Origin: CAZLGM01 sp964558875 | Lineage (GTDB): Bacteria > Desulfobacterota > Desulfobulbia > Desulfobulbales > Desulfocapsaceae | Length of the DNA stretch: 5,294 nucleotides | NCBI GenBank assembly: GCA_964558875.1 | Contig: CAZLGM010000220.1 | Span: 1 to 5,294 of the forward strand | Direction of reading: 5' to 3' | Shown here: positions 1 to 5,209 of the stretch, piece after piece | Layout: every line of letters begins with the position of its first letter | Position numbering within the stretch: the stretch's first letter is position 1 | Made by a program: the position numbers and the translations under genes | The notes under the pieces: generated by a model | What the model was told of the DNA's origin: nothing | Databases searched by the model: none | Seen by the model: only the letters and a program-made list of their open reading frames with translations

Positions 1-168
1 GATTGAATCATCACTCCAACCTCCATCTGCTATTTTGCAGGGATAGCTCGTTCCATCCCGAAAGATGAAATCTACCTTTCCCTCGTTCCTGCCGAAATCA
101 TGACCGCTGACAGTAAGCTCTTCACCGATAACAATCGGACAGTTCACCGAACTGATCCCGGCCGGAAA
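1..168 (-). repeat. IPT/TIG-like domain copy B, truncated by the window edge (residues 478-533)
   Basis: This copy encodes FPAGISSVNCPIVIG, GHDFGRNEGKVDFIF, YPCKI and GWSDDSI. It aligns along its whole visible length with copy A, sharing FPA, CP, IG, GH, FGRN, G, VD, PC and WSDD. The DNA of the two copies has clearly diverged, so the duplication is not recent. The window ends inside the domain, so further copies may follow to the left. Confidence 0.65.
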
Positions 169-1599
169 GTCGGATTCGGGAAGGCGATCCTCAATGTCAA
201 TCGAGACAGGCGGTGTCGAAGGGTCAAGGTTATTGAAATCAATAGCTAAAGATGACGACAAATCCTTGTCTGACTTACGATTTCCTATTAATTGGAAGTT
301 TATTTTAAGACCACGTTCATTTTCTATTATTTCTGGCCTGCCAATATCTCCACCGCTGAGATCTCTACTGTTGATAATGCAAAGATGTCTGGGACCTTCA
401 TCACCACTATAGTAATAAAGAGTCTCTCCAGAGACACTTGGAAAGATCATTGTTTCTGGGTCTGGCTGTTCAACCTGGGCCGGTTTGAGCCAGACGACTA
501 CTTCTTCTTTTGAGAATTGACCAACAGTTTGTCTCAGGGAGTTTGGAACAATAAACCTAACTTGATCATCACTCCATTCTAAGATTTCGCAGGGAAAAGT
601 TTCGTCTGGTAAAACAATATCCACACGCCCCATGTTTCTACCAAAATGATGTCCTCGGATCAAAGACGTAGCGCCGATTATTGCCGGGCAATCAATCGAG
701 GTTATCCTTGCGGGGAACTCAGGTTCCGGAACGGCTCGCGTGTAAGAAAGCCTGTCATCGGCCGATTCTGGTTCCATCACTTCTGTTAGGGTAGAAATGA
801 CATCTGTCGACTCTAAAATATATTCTTCTGGCGCACCTTGGGCTGAGGCATCAGGTAATTCGGGTTTAGACTCTAAGATCGCACCAAATCCAAGCGAATC
901 TCTGGATGCTCCCGAAGTGACGGTATGTTTTCTTTTATGTTTTGCTAGGCCCACATTTGCCAGAGCTCTTGTTTTGAAAAAGTCTCCCTTTATTCTGGTA
1001 CACTGTTTTGCTGTCAGATTCTGCATTGTTTTTCCCCTAACATTGCAAAATCCTTTTTTCACAGCAGATTTCAATGCTTGCTTGGCTTTGGTCTGCGTAG
1101 AGTACAGCTTGGTTTTACACTGCTTCTTATCAGCCACGCTGAACACCTTACTGTCCTGACTACACCAGCCGGAGTTCTCCTTTGCAAGAGATTTTGTCTT
1201 GTACAATTTTCCTCCAGCGATACAACTTTTCTTCTGCTTAGGATCGCTCACTGAGCTTACTTTTCCTTCTTTTGAACAGTAACCGCAAAATTTCTTAGTC
1301 TTGCTGCTGAATTTTGAACAGGTCTCACTTGCATTAATATCTTTTATGCTCATTCTCTTTTGGATTATTGTTCCGTTTTTGCAGCAGTAGGCCTTTATTT
1401 TGGCCACATTTGATGAAGAACCACCCTTGGAAGAAGACGATTTTGAATCACCCTTGTCATTGTTGGAAAGAGCAGACTCAACTTGAGGTGGAAGTGACGA
1501 ACCGCTTTTTTTTTTCTTGGAAAAGGATGAAAGTGGAGTGCTGATAAGAAGTACAATAATGATCGGGATAACGATTAAAATTGTTTTATTACGTTTCAT
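1..1599 (-). CDS. Cys-repeat and IPT/TIG-like repeat surface protein, C-terminus off the window
   Basis: This frame is open for 533 codons from the ATG at 1599 to the left edge, with no stop, so the gene is partial at its C-terminus. The start is constrained because TAG lies in frame 3 nt upstream (1603-1605); no strong ribosome binding site is visible. Residues 1-6 are basic and 7-20 strongly hydrophobic (ILIVIPIIIVLLIS), giving a signal peptide or membrane anchor without a lipobox. Residues 28-64 form a Lys/Ser-rich low-complexity linker. Residues 70-220 hold four short Cys-containing repeats. Residues 221-290 look unstructured and become acidic. Residues 295-373 and 478-533 are two copies of an IPT/TIG-like beta-sandwich with the core G-H-x-F-G-R-N-x-G. 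Residues 376-477 are a spacer I do not recognise. IPT/TIG domains occur in extracellular adhesion and polysaccharide-binding proteins, so a surface or periplasmic role is inferred. I do not recognise the whole protein. The gene appears more AT-rich than its two neighbours. Confidence 0.88.
   Translation of the reverse strand, partial: MKRNKTILIVIPIIIVLLISTPLSSFSKKKKSGSSLPPQVESALSNNDKGDSKSSSSKGGSSSNVAKIKAYCCKNGTIIQKRMSIKDINASETCSKFSSKTKKFCGYCSKEGKVSSVSDPKQKKSCIAGGKLYKTKSLAKENSGWCSQDSKVFSVADKKQCKTKLYSTQTKAKQALKSAVKKGFCNVRGKTMQNLTAKQCTRIKGDFFKTRALANVGLAKHKRKHTVTSGASRDSLGFGAILESKPELPDASAQGAPEEYILESTDVISTLTEVMEPESADDRLSYTRAVPEPEFPARITSIDCPAIIGATSLIRGHHFGRNMGRVDIVLPDETFPCEILEWSDDQVRFIVPNSLRQTVGQFSKEEVVVWLKPAQVEQPDPETMIFPSVSGETLYYYSGDEGPRHLCIINSRDLSGGDIGRPEIIENERGLKINFQLIGNRKSDKDLSSSLAIDFNNLDPSTPPVSIDIEDRLPESDFPAGISSVNCPIVIGEELTVSGHDFGRNEGKVDFIFRDGTSYPCKIADGGWSDDSI
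481..717 (-). repeat. IPT/TIG-like domain copy A (residues 295-373)
   Basis: This region encodes FPARITSIDCPAIIG, then GHHFGRNMGRVDIV, FPCEI, EWSDDQVRFIVP and a closing strand EEVVVWLKP. The order of an opening strand ending in I-G, a G-x-x-F-G turn, a V-D strand, W-S-D-D and V-x-F-x-V-P is the usual layout of IPT/TIG immunoglobulin-like domains, and the length of about 80 residues also fits. Two Cys (304 and 337) are conserved in copy B and could form a disulfide. Confidence 0.65.
940..1392 (-). repeat. Four tandem Cys-containing protein repeats (residues 70-220)
   Basis: Within the partial surface-protein gene, four units follow each other: residues 70-104 (begins AYCC), 106-143 (GYCSKEGKV), 144-182 (GWCSQDSKV) and 183-220 (GFCNVRGKT). 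Each opens with small residue-aromatic-Cys. A second Cys follows 15-22 residues later (C94, C126, C161, C200). Units 2-4 then show [LF]-[YF]-x-[TS] followed by basic residues and Ala (KLYKTKSLA, KLYSTQTKA, DFFKTRALA). Unit 1 is the most divergent. The paired cysteines suggest one disulfide per unit in an exported protein, or metal binding; which one is not determinable here. The segment is very lysine-rich. I do not know a named family that matches. Confidence 0.75.
1506..1515 (-). repeat. Run of ten A (coding strand) at Lys codons 28-31
   Basis: The coding strand reads AAG AAA AAA AAA AGC just after the membrane anchor, a ten-base homopolymer inside an open reading frame. Runs of this length are prone to replication or transcription slippage, and a one-base change would shift the frame before all the repeat domains. 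The ordinary explanation is simply a Lys-rich linker, since neighbouring residues are also Lys and Ser. Confidence 0.9.
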
Positions 1600-1658
1600 G
1601 ACCTACTCATTGATGTGGCTAGTGCTATTGCTAAGATTAATTCTCCTTATAATATTTA

Positions 1659-1687
1659 AGTATAATGTTACCTGAATTTCCTGGACA
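1659..1687 (-). promoter_or_regulatory. Candidate promoter of the surface-protein gene
   Basis: On the minus strand, TGTCCA (1682-1687, three of six consensus bases) is followed after 17 bp by TATACT (1659-1664, five of six). Transcription would begin near 1652, about 53 nt before the ATG. The -35 is poor and the region is AT-rich, so this is a moderate-to-weak call that assumes a sigma-70-like consensus. Confidence 0.35.
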
Positions 1688-1694
1688 CAGGAAA
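1677..1694. promoter_or_regulatory. Palindrome TTTCCTG-4-CAGGAAA, possible operator
   Basis: Seven-base perfect arms are separated by GACA. The site covers the -35 element of the candidate promoter, a position suited to repressor binding. No T-run follows on either strand within a few bases of the stem, so it does not look like a terminator. Function is inferred from position only. Confidence 0.3.
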
Positions 1695-1782
1695 AAAGTG
1701 CGTATGCTATACAACTTACAGTAACGATTGCGAAATTTAGGTATAAATAACCGGAGCTTAAAAGGTTAGGTTATTGTATCAC

Positions 1783-1814
1783 ACTTTCCCATTTTGGGCC
1801 ATAAATGGGAAAGT
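1783..1814 (+). repeat. Hairpin with 12-bp perfect arms followed by a T-rich run
   Basis: ACTTTCCCATTT (1783-1794) pairs perfectly with AAATGGGAAAGT (1803-1814) around an 8-base loop. On the plus strand it is followed by TGTTTTT, giving a weak terminator-like shape, but no plus-strand gene precedes it. On the minus strand there is no U-run; there it would sit about 185-215 nt upstream of the surface-protein ATG or about 180 nt beyond the isomerase-like stop. It could be a terminator for an unseen plus-strand transcript, an RNA structure or an operator. Confidence 0.5.
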
Positions 1815-1990
1815 TGTTTTTAGAGTTTTAAATACAAAAAAAGATTGCCACACCGAAGATCATGCTTCAACTGAAATCCCTCAACTGGAGATGTCTACTG
1901 TGAATCTTTGGCAGCCTGTAATCGGTGGGTCTGAAAGATCACATTATATCTTACATTGGGTTAGCATCAGGTCGAATCTCGATTAACCGA

Positions 1991-3670
1991 TTATTGGATT
2001 ATACTGTCATATAGCGTAAACCAGTCTTCCAGACTATCTCCACCCGTTTCCACTTCCAGCGAAATATCGCCCCAATACTCAAGCTGTCGAAGAGTATCCG
2101 TTAACGACATGATATGTTCTTTATCTTTTGATTTGAAATGCACATACCGGCTGTATGGCAGCAGTCGCCTGAATGCGCTGTTCGGGTCATCTCCAAAATG
2201 TTCAAAATGGCCTTCATCCAGGACAAACGTAACATTTTTTGAAAGAACGTTTCGTGCCGATAAATAATCTTCTATCCCCTGGAACAACCACTGGCGATGA
2301 CCATGGTTTTCAAAACCAAGCTCCAGTCCGGCTTCCTCAAGCTGTGGCTTTATCCGCTGGATGACTTGAGCCAGCCGTTGAAATCCTTTTTCTTTTGACA
2401 GGTAAATCCCCTGATCTCCTTCGATATCAAGGCTTACCGGCGCAACAATTCTTGGTGCATCCATAATTCCGGCAACCCAGATTGCCCACTGCAACCGGTC
2501 AACGGCTTCTTCCTCGGTACGAAGCGGGACATGACCGAAATGAACCGATGCTGCCTGAGCACCCAGTTTTGCCAGCTTCTCTTTAAGTGCAACGATTTCT
2601 TTTTCGGTGACATCATTGCCAAAACCATATTTACCGTCATAGGCAACAATATCTACCGATTTAAAACCGGCCCCCACGATCTTCCCGACTCCATCGGACA
2701 GGTCGGTTGTGCCGTTGTTATGATAAAAATAGACCGTTGAACAGCTCAGCTTTTGCTTGGGAGTCGGACTTTCAGAATGCGGCACCAGGATAAAGCTGTC
2801 CACCCATATATTCTTTGAAGAGCTGTTTTCAATTTCAACAACATACTCTCCCCTCTCAAAATAGGTTGTCAGAAAAGGCTGATATCTCCACAGGCCGTCC
2901 TGCTCAAGAACAACCTCTTTTTGTCTCCACTGCTCCATCCCGTATCCGATAAAGCGCAGCCGGAGATTTGTTTTACCGCTGTCACGCAATAACGCACCAA
3001 GCTGATAGCTCCCGCTTGTGGGAACTGTGATCCGAAAACGGGCCGGAACACCCGTTACACTTTCTATGGTCCCGCACTGGTCCTCTCTGTTAAACTCGAC
3101 CTTATCCCAGTCTCCGGTAATTCTCTCTGCCTCCAGCAGATTCATAACCGTCCCGTCTTCTGTGGCCGGAACAACCAGAAAAGACCAGAGGTAGAGTTTG
3201 CCCTCAACATCGACCGCCACTTTTTTTCTGATGCTGTTTAATGAGTTAAGATGAAAATGGAGTCGTGCTGTTCCTTTTTTCAGAGCAACACTTTTCCCGG
3301 TATCGGTCGATTTGATGAGCCAGCGCCCCTGGTTCAGGTGCGATAACTCATCGGGCTCGGTCATGAAATAGCCGGTATCGACGATCTGGCCGTTCTGGAC
3401 AATCCTGGTTTCGATTACCGGCCATGCCTTATCCCAGTTATGCATGAGGATGGCAAAGATCTTATATTTCCCCTCTTGGGGAATTTCTATATCGATGTAC
3501 CCTTCCTGGTCTCTGTTCTCAGCAACCAGAGCAATCCTGTTCGCCACCTCAGCTGTCCGCCACTCGCCTGCCGCATCCCTGTAGTCATAGAATATCTTCT
3601 GTGCCGGGAGCGGAAATGCCATCAGCCCATTAAATAAAAGAAACGTAATAAGACATATAAGCTGTTTCAT
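1991..3670 (-). CDS. Secreted protein with two beta-sandwich modules and a xylose-isomerase-like TIM barrel
   Basis: This encodes 559 residues. A Sec signal peptide fits residues 1-23 (hydrophobic LICLITFLLFNGLMAF, likely cut after L-P-A). Residues about 26-168 and 175-298 read as two beta-rich modules of carbohydrate-binding-module type (for example SGSYQLGALLRDSG and GEYVVEIENSS); this is a fold-level guess. Residues about 305-559 match the sugar phosphate isomerase/epimerase (AP_endonuc_2, xylose-isomerase-like) TIM barrel. Likely metal ligands are visible: E454 (LGFENHGH), D485 (FVLDEGH), H511 (YVHFKSKD) and E539 (ISLEVE), with H377/H380 in SVHFGH. The family isomerises or epimerises sugars and related polyols using a divalent metal; the substrate is unknown. 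The barrel domain is about the usual length, and export plus binding-like modules suggests action on carbohydrate outside the cytoplasm. The start is fixed by TAA in frame at 3677-3679; the ribosome binding site is weak. Confidence 0.92.
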   Translation of the reverse strand: MKQLICLITFLLFNGLMAFPLPAQKIFYDYRDAAGEWRTAEVANRIALVAENRDQEGYIDIEIPQEGKYKIFAILMHNWDKAWPVIETRIVQNGQIVDTGYFMTEPDELSHLNQGRWLIKSTDTGKSVALKKGTARLHFHLNSLNSIRKKVAVDVEGKLYLWSFLVVPATEDGTVMNLLEAERITGDWDKVEFNREDQCGTIESVTGVPARFRITVPTSGSYQLGALLRDSGKTNLRLRFIGYGMEQWRQKEVVLEQDGLWRYQPFLTTYFERGEYVVEIENSSSKNIWVDSFILVPHSESPTPKQKLSCSTVYFYHNNGTTDLSDGVGKIVGAGFKSVDIVAYDGKYGFGNDVTEKEIVALKEKLAKLGAQAASVHFGHVPLRTEEEAVDRLQWAIWVAGIMDAPRIVAPVSLDIEGDQGIYLSKEKGFQRLAQVIQRIKPQLEEAGLELGFENHGHRQWLFQGIEDYLSARNVLSKNVTFVLDEGHFEHFGDDPNSAFRRLLPYSRYVHFKSKDKEHIMSLTDTLRQLEYWGDISLEVETGGDSLEDWFTLYDSIIQ

Positions 3671-3730
3671 ATCATTTTATCCATGATGAGGATGATTGTT
3701 TAGATATGTATTTTGTGTAAATCCACTAAT

Positions 3731-3760
3731 ACTATAAATAGTAAAACAACTCAGGAACAA
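3731..3760 (-). promoter_or_regulatory. Candidate promoter of the isomerase-like gene
   Basis: On the minus strand, TTGTTC (3755-3760) is followed after 18 bp by TATAGT (3731-3736, five of six consensus bases). Transcription would start near 3724, about 54 nt before the ATG. The -10 lies inside a 14-base inverted repeat, TACTAT-AA-ATAGTA (3730-3743). The -35 overlaps the first two bases of the 22-bp repeat at 3759-3780, so that repeat may have supplied or altered this promoter. Confidence 0.4.
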
Positions 3761-3780
3761 AGATGCAGTGCTAGCGGATG
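3759..3780 (+). repeat. 22-bp direct repeat, copy 1
   Basis: The 22 bases beginning AAAGATGCAG and ending GCGGATG are identical to 5095-5116. This copy sits 9 bases beyond the DUF362 stop codon and next to the -35 of the following gene. Unlike copy 2 it has no complementary arm nearby. An exact 22-base match is far beyond chance in a window of this size. Confidence 0.9.
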
Positions 3781-3789
3781 TCACCATGC

Positions 3790-4881
3790 TCATGGTATCT
3801 CCGGATATGTGTCACGCCCCGGCATTTCCCAATTCATGCTGACACGTTCTAATGGTTGTCCTTTCACAGTGATTCGTGACCGTCTTAACTCTCCAAGCCT
3901 CTGGATATGGGCCATGCGTAAATGATGAACATAATAGGGCGTTCCCAGATCCTCGTTTTCAATGGGCTGCCAATCCCTGGAAATGACCCGCGTACCGATC
4001 ACATCGGTGGCTACCGGGTCATATCCGGCAATCACTAAAAAACCGCCAATCCGACTACTGACATCCACCGTCCGGCCCCCGAACATCATCGTGGTTCCCT
4101 CGCCTTCCATGCCATAACTGCCGTCGATAACGGTCAAATCCGGTCGAAGAGCCTTATTTATATCAACAATGACCTGATGGATTCCCGCCTCATGCAGTTT
4201 ATAGCGGGGTTCTCCATAAAGGGATGACGGCATGATCCCCATCCAGTTTTTCATGCCCATGGTAACCGGAGACTCCTCATGATGGGTTTTCAAGGAAGGG
4301 ATAGTGATCTTGACATGACATCGGGCGACAATATCCGGTATGGCAATGGTTTTCAGCGGCGTAATCGAGGGATAGTAGACAAAATGAGAGGTGTGTACCA
4401 TCAGGTTGATCAGAAATATTTTATGCCCGTACTTTTTATTGAGCAGGTCAATTCGATGACGCACCTGTGCGCCTTCCTTTCCCTCCTGACCGCCAAAAAG
4501 AACATTGGGTGGTCTCTCAACCCACTCACCAATCATAACCCGGGCAGCACCCGCTTTCACACATTCCTCAGCAACTGTGGCAACCACATCGGGATGGGCT
4601 ATCTCGCCGGCTGTCACGGGATCATGACCACCCAGACCTCCGCTGATATAGTTGGGTTTGATAAAGACCGACTGACCTTTTTTCACGATACGCCCAACCC
4701 CACCGATGAGACCTAATGCCTCCCGGGTGATAGCGCCGATATCCCTACCCTGAGTGATGGCAACGCGGGCCTTTTCTTTCGGTAAATAATTCCCAAAAGA
4801 AGAAAGGGGAAGCATCTGTGACAACAGGCAGCTGCCACCTATAAGAGAGATTTTTTTAACGAATTTACGCCTGGTTACCAT
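3790..4881 (-). CDS. Tat-exported DUF362 domain protein
   Basis: This encodes 363 residues. The N-terminus T-R-R-K-F-V-K (residues 3-9) followed by ISLIGGSCLLSQMLPLSSFG is a good twin-arginine signal; C18 is not in a proper lipobox. The rest matches DUF362 (PF04015) from about residue 38: GQSVFIKPNYISGG (69-82), HPDVVATVAEECVKAGAARV (96-115), VKITIPSLKTHH (190-201), VTMGMKNWMGIMP (206-218), VIDGSYGMEGEG (251-262) and GYDPVATDVIGTRVI (286-300). Many family members carry ferredoxin-like 4Fe-4S motifs; this one has only C107 and C188 after the signal, so no such cluster. The molecular function of DUF362 is not established. A Tat signal implies export folded, perhaps with a bound cofactor, which is inference. 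The start is set by TGA in frame at 4885-4887; no clear ribosome binding site is seen. The isomerase-like gene begins 119 bp downstream in the same direction, so co-transcription is possible. Confidence 0.93.
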   Translation of the reverse strand: MVTRRKFVKKISLIGGSCLLSQMLPLSSFGNYLPKEKARVAITQGRDIGAITREALGLIGGVGRIVKKGQSVFIKPNYISGGLGGHDPVTAGEIAHPDVVATVAEECVKAGAARVMIGEWVERPPNVLFGGQEGKEGAQVRHRIDLLNKKYGHKIFLINLMVHTSHFVYYPSITPLKTIAIPDIVARCHVKITIPSLKTHHEESPVTMGMKNWMGIMPSSLYGEPRYKLHEAGIHQVIVDINKALRPDLTVIDGSYGMEGEGTTMMFGGRTVDVSSRIGGFLVIAGYDPVATDVIGTRVISRDWQPIENEDLGTPYYVHHLRMAHIQRLGELRRSRITVKGQPLERVSMNWEMPGRDTYPEIP

Positions 4882-4902
4882 TGTTCAGTTTTGGATTCTT
4901 TG

Positions 4903-4923
4903 TATCCGGATAAGATCGCGATC
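4903..4923. promoter_or_regulatory. Two adjacent 10-bp perfect palindromes in the DUF362 leader
   Basis: TATCCGGATA (4903-4912) and GATCGCGATC (4914-4923) are both perfectly self-complementary and only one base apart, 22-42 bases before the DUF362 start codon. They could be protein-binding sites near the start of transcription. Ten-base palindromes arise by chance at a low rate, and two side by side is suggestive but not proof. Confidence 0.35.
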
Positions 4924-4971
4924 AGGGTATTAATAAATTTTACCCACTTTCGTCCCGGTTGAACAGATTAT

Positions 4972-4985
4972 TTTGACCGGTCAAA
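4972..4985. promoter_or_regulatory. 14-bp perfect palindrome TTTGACCGGTCAAA, possible operator
   Basis: This is a perfect palindrome about 91-104 bases before the DUF362 start. Both strands contain TTGACC, which resembles a -35 element. On the plus strand a weak -10 (TTCACT, 4996-5001, three of six consensus bases) lies 17 bp away and would start transcription just before the long hairpin. Which strand it serves, if any, is open. Confidence 0.4.
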
Positions 4986-5018
4986 CCCTGTTACGTTCAC
5001 TGACACATGAACCCGTGA

Positions 5019-5117
5019 GCATTCGATAGTGCTGTAGCTTTGTTTGATTTAACCGTCTGATAATAGTGAACTATATCAGACGGTTAAATCAAATAAAGAT
5101 GCAGTGCTAGCGGATGC
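5019..5117 (+). repeat. Long imperfect inverted repeat, structured RNA or terminal-inverted-repeat element
   Basis: The inner arms are perfect over 20 bp (5043-5062 with 5074-5093) and close on an 11-base loop that can itself pair TAG with CTA. Outside them, 5019-5042 pairs with 5094-5117 with only two true mismatches (5037/5099 and 5026/5110). Five other positions (5042, 5035, 5031, 5030, 5023) are G-T combinations, which are G-U pairs if the plus strand is transcribed but A-C clashes on the minus strand. No T-run follows on either side, so a simple terminator is unlikely. It may be a small structured RNA, a MITE-like or REP-like element, or a leader structure of the DUF362 transcript. Confidence 0.75.
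5095..5116 (+). repeat. 22-bp direct repeat, copy 2, in the right arm of the long hairpin
   Basis: It is identical to 3759-3780 and in the same orientation, and lies 214 bases before the DUF362 start codon. Because copy 1 matches this right arm exactly, the left arm (5020-5041) appears to be the one that has diverged. The two copies are 1336 bases apart in offset and enclose the whole DUF362 gene. Confidence 0.9.
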
Positions 5118-5127
5118 CCCAAAGGGC
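5116..5127. repeat. Small GC hairpin GCCC-CAAA-GGGC
   Basis: A four-base perfect GC stem with a four-base loop directly abuts the outer end of the long hairpin's right arm. Its pairing competes with the outermost G-C pairs of the long hairpin (5019 and 5020 with 5117 and 5116). No T-run follows. It may mark the edge of the repeated element, but copy 1 does not carry it. Confidence 0.4.
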
Positions 5128-5209
5128 GAGATGTTTATTTGAGTTAAAATAGTTTAATCCAACAATCTTTATCATATCAATGAGATACAAAGCAAAACCA
5201 CATTTCCCG

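Larger units (their letters stand above)
1600..1990. other. 391-bp gap with no convincing gene
   Basis: The gap lies between the end of the isomerase-like gene and the start of the surface-protein gene. It holds a candidate minus-strand promoter with an overlapping palindrome (1659-1694), an AAGGAG on the minus strand at 1643-1648 with no start codon at usable distance, and a hairpin at 1783-1814. I see no clear rho-independent terminator for the isomerase-like gene directly after its TAA. A plus-strand frame from TTG at 1774 to 1986 is open but resembles nothing I recognise. Confidence 0.7.

Noticed and set aside
797..1159. Plus-strand open frame of 120 codons.
   Set aside because: It lies opposite the Cys-repeat region of the minus-strand surface-protein gene; that frame is continuous for 533 codons with clear repeats, so this is a shadow.
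1665..1677. A 13-base match (ATTCAGGTAACAT on the minus strand) to plus-strand 5216-5228.
   Set aside because: A shared 13-mer somewhere in a window of this size on either strand is expected by chance roughly 0.4 times, and the flanks do not match.
1774..1986. Plus-strand frame of 70 codons starting at TTG, with AAAGG about 8 nt upstream, ending just beyond the 3' end of the isomerase-like gene.
   Set aside because: Non-ATG start, no recognisable family, and the 1783-1814 hairpin lies in its first codons. A degraded gene fragment is possible but cannot be supported.
4279..4716. Plus-strand open frame of 145 codons.
   Set aside because: It is antisense to the conserved core of the DUF362 gene, which has family motifs throughout.
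5047..5089. ATTTAAC and GTTAAAT in the hairpin fit the RYYYAAC/GTTRRRY pattern of integron attC sites.
   Set aside because: The distance between boxes is only 43 bases, the inner arms are perfectly paired without the unpaired bases typical of attC, and there is no integrase or cassette array in view.
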